A stretch of 64,000 nucleotides of DNA from Monarcha castaneiventris obscurior (taxonomy: Eukaryota > Chordata > Aves > Passeriformes > Monarchidae). Shown one piece after another: positions 53,001-63,441 of this stretch. Every line of letters begins with the position of its first letter. Position 1 is the stretch's first letter. Both the position numbers and the translations under genes were made by a program. The notes beneath the pieces were generated by a model, which did not search any database, had not been told where the DNA came from, and saw nothing but the letters and a program-made list of their open reading frames with translations. Location: positions 124,001 through 188,000 of the forward strand of contig JAMPIT010000895.1 in NCBI GenBank assembly GCA_026261815.1, written 5' to 3'.

Positions 53001-54879
53001 AAAGGCTTAAATTCAGGTATTTAAAAGTTCTGAAAATCCTACCACAAAATTCCCTCATTTATTTACTTTTAGTTTTTTATATTTCACTCTGAACATTCCA
53101 TATATGTTTTTAAATGTTTTACTTCTCTCCCTTACCAGCTGATATGCAAGTTAATACTACAAAAATGCATAGGTAAAGGCAGTTTTTTAAAGGCTGTGCA
53201 ATGTGACACTGGCAAGAGACGTGCAAAAGGGTAGAAATACCCTGAACAATTTCTCTTACTCTGAACAGCTGTCAAAGCCTTTACTGAGATATGCTGAGCT
53301 GGAAACTGAGGTTCTCTTCCAGTTCGTGGTACCTTATTTTACTAATACTGGGTGGCTGTTTTTCCACCTTGGGTGGTTATGTAATTTTGTTTTGTGAAAA
53401 GGAAGCCCCAGCAGCAGGGGGCTAGGTGTTTGCTGGTTGATCAGGTACTGCAAGGGCAAGAGGGCTTAAGCCTTTTCAGGGGAGACTGTCATCAGCAATG
53501 AGGTGATCCCTTTCCACTCCAGTTTGGGCTTTGTCATCTAATAAGAGCCTGGCAACAGTGAGCGGCTCTTCTCAGTGACAGCAGCTGATGAGACTTCATA
53601 ATGTGAAAAATTATCCTCTTAGACATTTTTTCCTTGAGTTAATGGGTGATAAAATAGAAAGCTTTTTGTATCTGCATACCCTTAGGGAGCAGCTCTGTGT
53701 GGAAAGGAGGTGTCTGTAGCAAGTAAGGGCATTGTGGACTGGCTCTGCAGGGACAAATTTAAAACCTGGGAAGTCTGGAGGTTGCAACAGTTGAATTAGG
53801 AAAGGGAAATGAGGCAGAAACACCCAAGGCAAAGCAAGGCTCTGATGTTCCTTTACATTTATATCCACTGCTAGCACCTTGTGCTCAGGCTGCAGCCAGA
53901 CCCACAGCATGCAGGGCAGTGCAGGAGTGCTGGGCACAGCCTGGCTGTGGGAACGTGGTACAGACCTGACAAAAACCAGGGGTTAACACACTCACAGACC
54001 TGCTTGGGTCTCACCTCCTCTTGCTCCTTCTCTCTTGCCATGTTAAATACTAGCAAGTAGCTCACATTTAACACTGAACAAAAAAAAGGTAGAGGGGAAT
54101 AAAGAAAAAGCACAGTCTCAACCCTCAAACAAATGTATTGATACAGGTCAAGTGCATAGTCTTCTCTACCTGGGCTTCCAGTTTAGGAGATGGCTTTGTC
54201 TTGCTCATAGTCTCTTAAAGAGAAAGAGAAGAGCCATCCCAGTTCCCTGTTCTGACACATACTTCCAGTTTATGTGAATAATTTTGACCCAGAATCTGAA
54301 GAATTTAATTATCTCCTCATCCACAAAACAGGGGTAGGAACAATCTCCTCCTTCAAATTTGGTTACTATTAAAATACTTTTTTAAAATGTTGTGTGGAAA
54401 AACCCCCTTTAAGTGCTCATATCTACCTTTGACTTTGTACCAAGGACTTCAGTAGAAATGTAATACTGAAAAAACCCTGTTAAGCTGCTGGAGGTGTCCA
54501 AAGCTGATAGAATAGTTAATTTCTATCAGGTAAATTCCTAAAAGGCTAAACAAGTATGCTTAGGAGCATTTGGCTTTTATAGCACTGGGCAGATTGACTC
54601 TTAGACCACACACAATCTCATTGGTCCTTGAATTCCTCTCTCTGCAAGGCTCAGACCACAGGGTGTGACTGCAGAGCACACCTCCCAGGTCAGGCACATC
54701 CTGAAAGGTGATTTTATCCACCTGTCGCATTTGAAGGTGCAGATTCCAATCCTAACTGCCCTAAGGTGCCCTAGTGAGGCATCTTTATCAGCTACAGGCA
54801 TTGTATAGGGACTTCAGTTGGCTGCTGTGAATTCTGCTGGGTAGCATTAGAAGTAAGTGAAGTGAAAAGTGAAAAGCAG

Positions 54880-54945
54880 TTACAGGACTTGCTTATGGCC
54901 ATTTAGTGGATGAAAGAGGTGGGTCAAAAATCTAGACCTCCCATT
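54880..54945 (-). mobile_element. Possible MIR-like fragment
   Basis: ACAGGACTTGCTTATGGCCA followed by GGTGGGTCAAAAATCTAGAC loosely follows the reverse MIR pattern 'acttgcccaaggtcacac ... ggatt'. Only a database alignment could separate it from chance. Confidence 0.25.
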
Positions 54946-55018
54946 TATGGGATTTTAAGACTTGTTCTCATTTTTTTAGTGGCCAGAGCTGATTGTTGAT
55001 TCATTTGATGTCAAACAA

Positions 55019-55784
55019 TTTTTTTTTTTTTACCAAGTCCACGCCAGGGGTAGAGGGGGGACTGACAAATTAACCAAGGAAGGACAACAGAACATTTTCT
55101 TTGCACTGGCCACTCAGGACATGCATTTTCCCCTAAAGCTTTCCTATAGCCCCCACAGAGGAGGTTGCATGATATATACCAAGGCTTGCATAGGGGCAAC
55201 ACCAGCTCCACAAGGCAGCAGCTGCAGAACTGGCATCAGGATTAGAACCTGCCAATTCTAGCTCTCCACAATAAACCACGGACTGGTGGGGGGGCGGGTG
55301 GTTCCCCACAAGATAGGAGCTGCAGAATTGGCTTCAGGACTGAAACCTGCCAATTCTGGCTTTTCACAAAAGGCACAGGGGCATTGGTCCCTTCCTAATG
55401 GGAGCCTTTTGCCTCCGCACAAGCACCATGGAACAGGACCTTTAAAGCTCCACACAAAACACCAAGCAGAAAAGAGAACTAAACACCCAAATCTATTAAC
55501 CACAATGTCCACAATTCCTCAAAGAAAGACGCATTCAAGTTTCTAAACCTGCAGAAGAAACCACAATCTCCACAACCCCTCAAAGGAAGTTCATCCAAGC
55601 ACCAAGACTTCCTACGGAAGGAATCTTAAAAAACCCTCACAGCCCCCCAAAAGAAATAGTGTCTAGATTTATGAGTTGTAGTAGAGAAGGAGGCATATGA
55701 AATAATTTCGTGAGAGGAGACAAGATTATTATGAAAGGCACTTTAGGTCAGAGAATGTTATGCTTGCCGACTACGCCAATTAAA
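55019..55784 (-). repeat. Leader-like, internally repeated part of a candidate ERV fragment
   Basis: This sits directly 3' (minus strand) of the LTR candidate at 55785-56530. Reading the minus strand, a TGGCGTAGTCGGC motif lies a few bases after the LTR end, where a primer-binding site would be; I cannot match it to a known tRNA. Next come degenerate repeats of about 61 bp (starts at 55498 and 55559, with a weaker third near 55631) and then two 52-bp copies (55318-55369 and 55220-55271) separated by 46 bp. The block ends in a T-run on the plus strand at 55019-55031, that is, an A-tail on the minus strand. No intact gag or pol frame is visible. Confidence 0.45.
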
Positions 55785-56530
55785 TGTCAAGATCTGATTA
55801 CTGAGTTTCTTAGAAATACCTCTACCCAAATCAAGGTGCAAATGAGACCATATGCCAATCAATAGTGAGGGTTTTATTTGATAGTAAATATGTGTGTGAG
55901 AGAGAGAGAAAGAAAGAAAGAAATAGAAAAACAGGTGGGGGGCGACAGAGAGTGACTGGGAAAGAATAAGGAAAACATCACCACTCCGTGGATCCCAGCA
56001 ATGTTCTGTTGGTCCTCTCCAGCTGATCTTGGTGGTGAAGGTCTCCTCAAAAAGCAGAGAATCCCATGGGTTAATATACCCTCGAGCTAGGTGACAGTGC
56101 CCAGGCACATCCCCCTGGGGGTGGAGGGCATCTCTTACAGCAGACTCTGGATCTGTTGCATCACGTGCAGCCCTGTGGTGCAAAGCCTCTCTCTGCGGAG
56201 CACTTTGGGGGGTCTTTGATGGATTATGGCTCCCCCTCAGCTGTCTCTCATGAGAATGTCCTGTGGATGCGGTCTGTGGAGTTGGGGGTTCCACAGCTGG
56301 GCTGGTTTGTGTGACGGAGGTTGGGTGTTCAGTGCCTCTGACCAGAGGTTACACCATGCACCTGAAACCTCCTCCTTCCCCCTCGGTTGTGGGGAGTCTG
56401 AGTAAACCTGGCTTCTGTGAGCTGTGCTCTCCCCCCACCCCAAACTCAGCCAGGGATGATTCTTAGCGCAGCTGGTGGCTTTGGCCTTTTGTGGATGCAT
56501 ACCTTCCCCTCAGCCTGAGGTGACTGAACA
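55785..56530 (-). mobile_element. Candidate ERV LTR
   Basis: Reading the minus strand: a TG start near 56530, a TATA-like GGTATATTAACCC (complement of about 56069-56081), an AATAAA (complement of about 55871-55876) some 200 bp further on, and a CA end at 55785 after AATCAGATCTTGA. That spacing and the TG...CA ends fit an LTR. It is unlike the family at 16783 and 44803. A 178-codon minus-strand ORF (55758-56294) crosses the LTR, spans the GA microsatellite at 55892-55925, and shows no retroviral domain; I treat it as chance. Family assignment is not possible by eye. Confidence 0.5.
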
Positions 56531-59500
56531 ATAGGTTTCTCTTTATCTAATCAGCAGTTTGACTTTCAGTCCAAAGTCCCAGTCTTCAGAGAGGCTTCTT
56601 TGGTTGCAGCTTCTTTATAATGAGCAAAACTTTATATCAATGTTTGAGGCATGAACTATTTTCAGTCTCTGATAACAACATAGATTATAAATGTTTTCTG
56701 GATGTAATCTTCTTCACTGAATATCTGCAGCTTAATTGAATTTTCTTTCCTTAATTGATGAATGCAAATACTTGCTGGGCTTTCAGCAAAAATCTGTATA
56801 CTTTCAGACTTGGACACTTCCTCAAACACTCTTACCATGCTCAATGATAAACTGTGGAAGAGAAAATTTGCTCGCTGACTCAAAAATTGTAAACCTTCTG
56901 AGGTGATTCTCTACAATGAAACATGCCAAAGTGAAGTGACATAAATTATTTGCAGACTTTTGATTACAACAGATTTTAATAGCAAATGCTGAGATCTAAG
57001 CAGCAGATCTAAGTTTCCCTCTCAGAGTGAAGTTGCTGAGATCTCCTGGCTCTAGATTAGTTACAGCATCTTACTAGTGTGACTGGAAAAAGAACCTTTC
57101 TATGAAATTCTATGGATGAATAATATGGAAAAATTATTATTAAAGTGAGGGGGGAAACAGAAAAATACATCTTTTATTCCCACATATGTGAGTTGAAATT
57201 TACAGGATTTTCCCCATTGACTTCAATGGACCCTGGAGCCTTACAGTTACCTTCAGGATTCCAGTGATTCTTACTTTCTTCTGATTTCTTCATCAGAAGA
57301 ATTGGAAACCGCTGTATAATTCATCCTTTAAACTGTAAATCCTTTTAGGATGAGAAAAGAACTATGGGCAGAATTAACCCTCTATTTACAACAGAAAGAG
57401 CTCTTCCTCCCCTCTCTCATGACCAGGAGCAGCAGGGTTTCTGTGCTGGTAAAGAACTCCTTCATCAGCAGTTATCCCCACCAATATCCTCCCTCAAAGC
57501 ATGTTTTTGTCTGTCTGTATATGTGTAGGTATCTGTGACTAAGGAAGCAAATGCTTTCTTATTTCAAATTACTTTTTCTGCATTAGCAAAGCAGAGCAAA
57601 AATGAATGTGTTGGAAGCTGTTGAAGACACGGACTCATCCAGAGACAAGGCACTGCACATTTATTTGATCCATAAGCGGGTTCAGCCCCAGTGTGGCACT
57701 GTCACAGCTTCCCCAGTGTTCATGAGAGCACTGCTGTTCCTATGCTCCTCAGCCTCTCTCCATCTCCCTAAATCTGCATTTCCCTCTTTGACCACCTCAG
57801 TGAACCCATGACTGGAGTGGCTGTATGAAACCTGGAGCCATAGGTGCTGAGACCTTGGAGAAGCAAAAAAAATTATAATTGTGTTGTCTCTTTAAGAATA
57901 TTTTAGGACAGCATGAGGATTGTGTTTTTCATTTCCTGATTACATCGGAACTAATAGAACTAATTGTAGGAATCATCCCTTGTAAGCACATTGGTAACAT
58001 TTGCATTTATTTATCCATGTGTATCCATTTCCATGGAGGTCTGGTACGCAGACAGCTGTTATCTTTAGATGAGTTTAGTATATTTGTCTGTATTACAGGT
58101 TCCTGCACTGGAAAATTACTTCTGCTATAAAACCCAGTTGCCTGTGCTTTCATCCATGCCAACATCATGGCAAAGAGATAATTTCTTAGTCCAGCACAAG
58201 CAGATGAAAAGGCAACTGCCTGGAACTGTTTTGCCAGTGCACTGACGTTTCACCAATGCCCAAAGTAAGCCAGAAAGGGCAGAGCTGTTGTTTTCAAGAA
58301 TGCCTACCATGGGAATCCTAAACCATTGTTTAATTAATCACCTAATCTAAAAGAAACCGAAAGGCTCCGAGGCTCAAACCTGGCTACCTCATTCCTTTGA
58401 CTGCATTTATACTGGTGAATAAAATGTGCCAGGGACTCCAGAAGGACTCACAGCCTTGTCCCTAAGTCTCCAAAAGAGGGCAGCCATCCCAAACTATCTC
58501 TTGGGAGATAGAGGCTGCCCCTGCAGCCCTAGTGCTGTGTCCAACTGTTGTTTGGAAGGCTGCTCACACATGTGAGCCAAAACCATTTCAAGCATCACAC
58601 TAACAGATCACCAGAAGCAATACCAGTTTAACAAATCATGAACCAGTGTCACGGCCTGTTCTCTGCCCAGTTTAATTTATGAATGAAGCCTGTGTTCAGA
58701 CCTGAAATTCTGGGCTGTATACAATGAGGTCAAGGAGATTCATTGAGACATTGGGAGAGAGGAGAGAATATAAACAAATAATGAGGCCAAATTGATAGTT
58801 AAATTCAAAAATTGAGAGGAGGACACTATTTTTAAATAATTTTCTATAACATTCTGAATGACACTGATTCGATCCCATGAGCAAAGCAATTAAAATTAAT
58901 GGATAGATGATCAAAACCAGCACAATAAGTTACGCAAAGTGTCTGATTTCCTTTTTCGTGTGAGAGAATGTGATTTTGATCTGCAATGAAATATTGTATT
59001 ATAGTACATTGTCTTCAAGATGAGAGACTATTTGATGGTGCAGTTCATTTGCTCTATTTATTTCATGGCCACGGTAATCCAACAGAAACTGGGGGTTTCT
59101 GTTTGGCAAGTCAGAAAGAGTAGATTGGTGGTGCTTCTCAGTAATACTTGTGTCTGTAGATGTTCTGTGGGGCATTGCCAATCTTCTTTTAAATGAATCA
59201 TGAGTATAGATAACAGATCTGCCATCCCAGATACAGTTCTAGGGGCAGGTATGTGCAGAGTTTTCCTTCTTGCATTGGAAAAAAAAAAAAAGAAAAAGAA
59301 AAGTCTCTGCTGTATTGCCCACATGATGTCTTTTTAGTCATGGAAAAGAATCAGCTATTAGTGGGTCTCAAAAGCCCTCATGGCTTTCCCAGAGGGATGC
59401 TCATGAGATTCAGAGTTTGAAGCAGAAATTGCAGAACTGGTGAGGACACCCTCTGGCTCTACCTCAGGAGTTCTCAGCCCAGAAAATAACCTGTGATTGG

Positions 59501-59989
59501 GCCTGGAAAGACCAAACCTGTCATCCTTTCCAAAAATGATGGTGTCTGATCCACACGTGAAGGAGCCCGCTGAAGAAACCCCTCAGAGAGCTCCACCCCT
59601 CTCTGCTCTGGGAGGTTTTCCACAGGGCTGGGGGGCAGCAATCTGGCCCTGTGTTTTCAATAGTGAAGTTATGTGGGGAATGTGTTAGGGGTTTCATGTT
59701 TCAGTGTACATTGTGGGCTGTGCAGCAACGACGGGGTAGAATCCAGGCAGCTATTTATCCTAACTATGCTTTTCCAGATTTTGCTGTGCTTTAGCTTTTC
59801 TTTAAATGAAAGTGTTGCTTATACATATGCTGTTGTTTAAGGGAGCTCAACAAGCTATTTTTTTATCCTGACTTATTTCCTTTATGGCATGGCTACAAAG
59901 AGAGCACTAGTGCTGGGGATTTCAGGGTTCTGTGCCCTGACGGGTATCCCAAAACGGGAGGAAAAGAGAGGAGGAAGCCTTTTGGAGAG
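56531..59989. other. Intergenic DNA upstream of PDZRN4
   Basis: No gene is seen. It contains a perfect 10-bp-arm hairpin (57276-57301), an imperfect palindrome with CATTGACTTCAATGG near 57217-57231 that resembles a dispersed sauropsid repeat, an octamer motif at 57999-58006, and an A-rich run at 59279-59301. It may hold distal PDZRN4 regulatory sequence, but nothing specific can be shown. Confidence 0.6.
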
Positions 59990-60222
59990 ACATGAAACAG
60001 GCATGCTCACACGTGCGCGTTATTTACCGGCACATGTGTGCAGCAGTCAGAGCCCGAACGATTCGCTGTCCTGCAGCCTGTCAACTCCCTCCCTCCCTCC
60101 GCGACCACAGCCCAGCCCCGAGTGACCCGTGGGGGCACAGCTCGCCCGCCGAGGCAGTGCCCGCACGGGGGAGGCCGAGCGGCGGAGCGTCGCTCGGTCC
60201 CTCGCCCCGCGGCGCAGCGAGG

Positions 60223-60291
60223 ATGCTCCGGGAGGGCGGAGGTGGTGCCGGGGCTGGGCGTGGGGCGGTAGCGCCGGGGAGAGGGAGCTAA
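60223..60291 (+). other. Upstream ORF in PDZRN4 leader, overlapping a second upstream ATG
   Basis: ATG at 60223 opens a 22-codon frame (MLREGGGGAGAGRGAVAPGRGS) ending in TAA at 60289-60291. The stop overlaps a further ATG at 60291 in a TAATG arrangement, and that second ATG is in frame with PDZRN4 with no stop before the main start at 60504. If the transcript includes this region, the uORF could limit or redirect initiation. Whether it is transcribed is unknown. Confidence 0.35.
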
Positions 60292-60418
60292 TGCGAGAGG
60301 GTGGGGGGAGCCGCCGGGAGCTCCGTCTGGGCGCTGCCGCCCGCCTCCCCCGGCACGGCCCCGCTCCTCCGCCCGCCCCTCGCCGCCGCCCGCCGGGAGC
60401 GGCTCCAGCGGCGCCGGG

Positions 60419-60490
60419 GCCGGGCCGGGGTCGCGGCGCCCAAAGTTTGGCGGTGCCGGGCCGGGGTCGCGGCGCCCAAAGTTTGGCGGT
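60419..60490 (+). repeat. Perfect 36-bp tandem duplication in PDZRN4 5' leader
   Basis: The 36-bp unit at 60419-60454 is repeated without mismatch at 60455-60490, ending 13 bp before the PDZRN4 start codon. Each copy contains CGGCGCCCAAAGTTTGGCGG. The length is a multiple of three, so the upstream in-frame reading stays open and would add 12 residues per copy. Confidence 0.95.
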
Positions 60491-60503
60491 GCCCGGCCGC
60501 GCC

Positions 60504-61145
60504 ATGGGCTTCGACCCGTCGCGGTTCGCGGGGCCGGTGGCGGCGGAGCTGCAGTGCGGGCTGTGCGGGCGGGTGCTGGAGGAGCCGCTGTCCACCCCGT
60601 GCGGGCACGTCTTCTGCGCCGGCTGCCTGCTGCCCTGGGCGGCGCGGCGCCGCTGCTGCCCGCTGCGCTGCCGGCCGCTGGCGGCTGCCGAGCTGCGCCC
60701 CGTCCTGCCCCTCCGCAGCCTCGTCCAGAAGCTGGAGGTCAAGTGCGACTACAGCCCGCGGGGCTGCGGCCGCACGGTGCGGCTGCGGGAGCTGCCCGCC
60801 CACCTGGCGGCGTGCCGCTACGGGCAGCCCGGCCCCGCCGAGCCGCAGCCCCGCGCCGCGCTCCCCTCGGGCCGCTCCCTGGGCAGCTCGGCGGGGCAGC
60901 CGCGGGCGGGCGCCGGGCACCGCTGCCTGCGGGCGCTGCGGGGCGGCGGCGCCCCGGAGCCGGGCCACGAGCTGAAGAGGGAGGCCCTGCGCTGGAGCAG
61001 GAGGGAGAAGTCGCTGCTGGCGCAGCTGTCGGCGCTGCAGAGCGAGGTGCAGCTGACGGCGCGGCGGTACCAGGCGAAGTTCGGCCAGTACATGAGCCAC
61101 ATCAGCAGCATCGCCCGGGACCTGGCGGGCAGCCAGTCCGGCAAG
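60504..61145 (+). CDS. PDZRN4: PDZRN4, first coding exon: RING finger, TRAF-type zinc finger, coiled coil
   Basis: This exon encodes the first 214 residues of a PDZ-and-RING protein of the LNX family, a putative E3 ubiquitin ligase scaffold. Start MGFDPSRF at GCCATGG is a strong Kozak context and matches the MGF start of PDZRN3/PDZRN4. The RING finger uses C18, C21, C33, H35, C38, C41, C52 and C56 around PCGHVFCAGCLLPW. A TRAF/Sina-like zinc finger follows: C81-x6-C88-x11-H100-x3-C104. Residues 105-155 are a Pro/Arg/Gly-rich linker, and 156-207 a predicted coiled coil including LTARRYQAKFGQYMSHI. The exon ends in phase 0 at GGC AAG|gtgagt. PDZRN3 has additional zinc-finger sequence in the linker region; its absence here, with CNTN1 next door, favours PDZRN4. 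The same frame is open upstream to an ATG at 60291, but that start has poor context. Confidence 0.93.
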
Positions 61146-63441
61146 GTGAGTGCGGCGGCAGGGATCGGCCGGGCAGCGCCCCCGGTCTGCGCCCATCCAG
61201 CTGTGCTCTCCTCCAACGCGCTTTTCCTGTGCCCGACTTGTGAACGGCCGGCCGAGTGACGGGGCGGGCGGTGTCCCCGGGGCTGGCAGTCACCACCACA
61301 GCAGTCCGGGACCCAGCCCGATCCGCTGCGCATCCCCCGGGCGCTTCGAGCCGCCCGTGCCTCGCCTCTTTCGGAGAGATACAGCTGCCGGACCCTGTTG
61401 CCAAATGAAGAAGAGTTTTATTTTTACTGATTTTTGGTAACACCCCCACGGGGGACACGCTTCTTGTCCATCGTTCTTCCGGCGCCCTTCGGTAGCCGAA
61501 ACCCCGCGCTGCGGTGAGCCCAGCAGTGCCTGGCAGAGGCTGCGACCGAATGCTTGCTCGGCCAGAGAGGAGGGGAGCGGGCAGGAGGGGATCTGGCTTC
61601 GCTCCTGGGCTGGCAGCCGGCAGACGGACCCTGGTTGCTCCGGTGAGGGTGTCCGTATCGCAGGGACCCAGCTGCTTTTGCTGCTCATTTTACTCCAGCT
61701 GGTACTGGCGGCAGCTCAGGGGCGTGGAGCTGGCTTTTAACTTTTATTTGAGCAGCTGAGAAGTTGTCTTAAAAAATTGGAGTGTAAAATTACTGTAGAC
61801 TTTGGAAACGATGGCGAAAGGACATCAAAGCCTCTCTGGTTTGGTAGAATGGAATGACAGCTACCGCCGTGGATAGGCAGAGGCCAGAGCAGTGCTGCGC
61901 TCTCTCCTCAGGTCGGAGGGCATTGCCCAGAGACCGACTCGCTTCCTTAGGTTAAACAAACCATCCAAGAGTTGCGGTGAGCTGGCTTCACTTGCTGTGA
62001 TAGAGTGGGTTGGTTTTTAATTCCTGCCTGGAAGCTCACTGTGCAGGCTCAGGCATTGCTGACTGCAGCCGTGGTTAGAAGTGTTTTAGTGCAAACAATT
62101 TTTCTTTCTACCTAAATCTTCATGGACCCTTGGGAAACAAAATCCTTGGTGGAAAAGGTCTGAGCAGTGAAACTCACACATGAAACAAGGTAGTGTGCTG
62201 GGCATCTGCCTGCTGCATGGAAAATGGGAAAGGGGATGTTGTTTGCAGGACCAGAATGGCTCAGAATAGAGATTACACGGGTCTTCGTGGCACTAACTCT
62301 GTGTCTGAAAACTTGATTTTTTGTTTTTTTTTTTTTTTTTGAGTTTCCTCTGGCTAGGTTAGGTTGCTGGATCTGAGAGGTGTGCTACACACTTGCTTCA
62401 TCTCTTGGCAGATGAGATAAGGTCATGTGGAGTGGGGTAGCACTGCTGAGGGAGGGGTGTGCGAGGAAAGCGGTGTCTGAAGAAGGGAGGACAGGTGTCG
62501 GGACTGTCGGTAAGGATCCGGCAGAGGTGCGGGGACGGGCTGAGCATCGCCGGGAGCACCTGCCCCTCCCGAGCGGCGCCGGGAGGTGTCGCTGTGGGCG
62601 CTGCCGCTCGGGCTCCGAATGAATAAAACAGGAGCTGGGGAGGAAAACTCAGTACAGGAAAAATACACGTAATTAAATTCAAATGTACCATTCGGGCATA
62701 AAACATGTCACTGACACAGTTAAAAAATGTGGTTCCAGCGTAAAATAAGGTAACTTGTTGTGCTAAAGCCTCAATTTTTTGTTTCATTTTTTATTTTTAC
62801 TTTTAATTATTTACCTGGTCCACTGAAGAAAAGTATTTCTCTTTTCTCATTTTTAGCTTTTACTCCATTTCTGCTTTTCAGTGCCTGCTTTATATTTTAA
62901 GCCTTTTTTTCAGAATAAAATCTATATTTTTACAGATATTGTTTTGGATTCTTTCCTTTTGGAGAGAAGTGAAAGTTTGGGATGAAGAGTTGGTTTTCAT
63001 TTTCTGTGTGTTCTCCGAAAGTTGCTTTGAGATGTGTACTGATAGGACTTTGGGGTCTGAAAATTATAATGCGTATTTTTAGCTGTATGTTTAATGTTTG
63101 AAATGTTAACACGTATAGGGTTTTTTTATTTATGGAGACTTCCAGATATTTGGAACACTGACCTTTTTCAATGGTGCCGAGCATTCCTCACACCAAAAGT
63201 CTGTCCTTTTTTCTGTTCAGCTGAAGATAACTGGAGATAATCAGGTGTTACCTGCTAACTTTTCAGTGACTTATGACTTTTCCTTTTTTTTTTTCGCCAG
63301 TGCCAAGTCTTTCCAGCCTAATTTTCCTTCAAGCTTCATCTTATATATTCGCCAGCTAAAAATCTTATGTGCATTAGTGCTTTCATTTAATAACTACTTC
63401 TTGAGACTTTCTTTAACAACATTTCATCTCTTCCTTCTTAG
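61146..63441 (+). other. PDZRN4: PDZRN4 intron 1
   Basis: Intron from GTGAGT to acceptor CTTCCTTCTTAG, about 2.3 kb. The first 500 bp belong to the CpG island. Further on are a 17-T run (62324-62340) and a second, isolated GC/CpG-rich patch at about 62450-62620. That patch contains a consensus donor GTCG|GTAAGG at 62509/62510 and is followed by AATAAA at 62622-62627. It may be an alternative first exon or an inserted sequence. The rest is AT-rich with no other feature. Confidence 0.85.
62450..62627 (+). promoter_or_regulatory. Secondary CpG-rich patch in PDZRN4 intron 1
   Basis: An isolated GC-rich block with many CpGs sits in AT-rich intron about 800 bp beyond the main island. It carries a strong donor-like GTCGGTAAGG (62506-62515) and ends with AATAAA at 62622-62627. 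It could be a minor alternative promoter and first exon, or a CpG-bearing insertion; the sequence alone does not decide. Confidence 0.25.

Larger units (their letters stand above)
45352..55018. other. Intergenic DNA, no gene seen
   Basis: AT-rich sequence with scattered short ORFs lacking recognisable motifs. It includes MIR-like fragments (49930-50060, possibly 54880-54945), a possible MIR-like start near 45650-45710, a T-run at 52739-52752 and a 10-bp-arm hairpin at 52785-52816. The GC-richer stretch at 47.0-47.3 kb has no identifiable origin. Confidence 0.65.
59990..61690 (+). promoter_or_regulatory. PDZRN4: CpG island: PDZRN4 promoter, 5' UTR and first exon
   Basis: Composition changes sharply from AT-rich to very GC- and CpG-rich near 60.0 kb and returns by about 61.7 kb, with the PDZRN4 first exon in the middle. 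No TATA box is evident just upstream of the coding start. A (CCCT)-like CTCCCTCCCTCCCT tract at about 60085-60100 and GC-box-like motifs fit a TATA-less, Sp1-type dispersed promoter. The transcription start cannot be fixed from sequence; between about 60.0 and 60.3 kb is plausible. Confidence 0.75.

Noticed and set aside
55758..56294. 178-codon minus-strand ORF
   Set aside because: It runs through an LTR-like unit and a GA microsatellite, with no retroviral or other domain.
57999..58006. Octamer ATTTGCAT upstream of PDZRN4 and another at 8598-8605
   Set aside because: Single 8-mers are expected several times by chance in 64 kb of AT-rich DNA.
60129..60503. N-terminal extension of PDZRN4 from 60129
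   Set aside because: Position 60129 is GTG, not ATG, and the family start MGF at 60504 has a strong Kozak context. Only the ATG at 60291 is kept, as a finding.
60047..60742. 231-codon minus-strand ORF across the PDZRN4 5' region
   Set aside because: GC-rich low-complexity frame that includes the 36-bp duplication; no family resemblance.
60288..61196. 302-codon minus-strand ORF opposite the PDZRN4 first exon
   Set aside because: It is the antisense shadow of a very GC-rich coding exon where stops are rare; low-complexity Arg/Ala/Gly/Pro composition and no domain.
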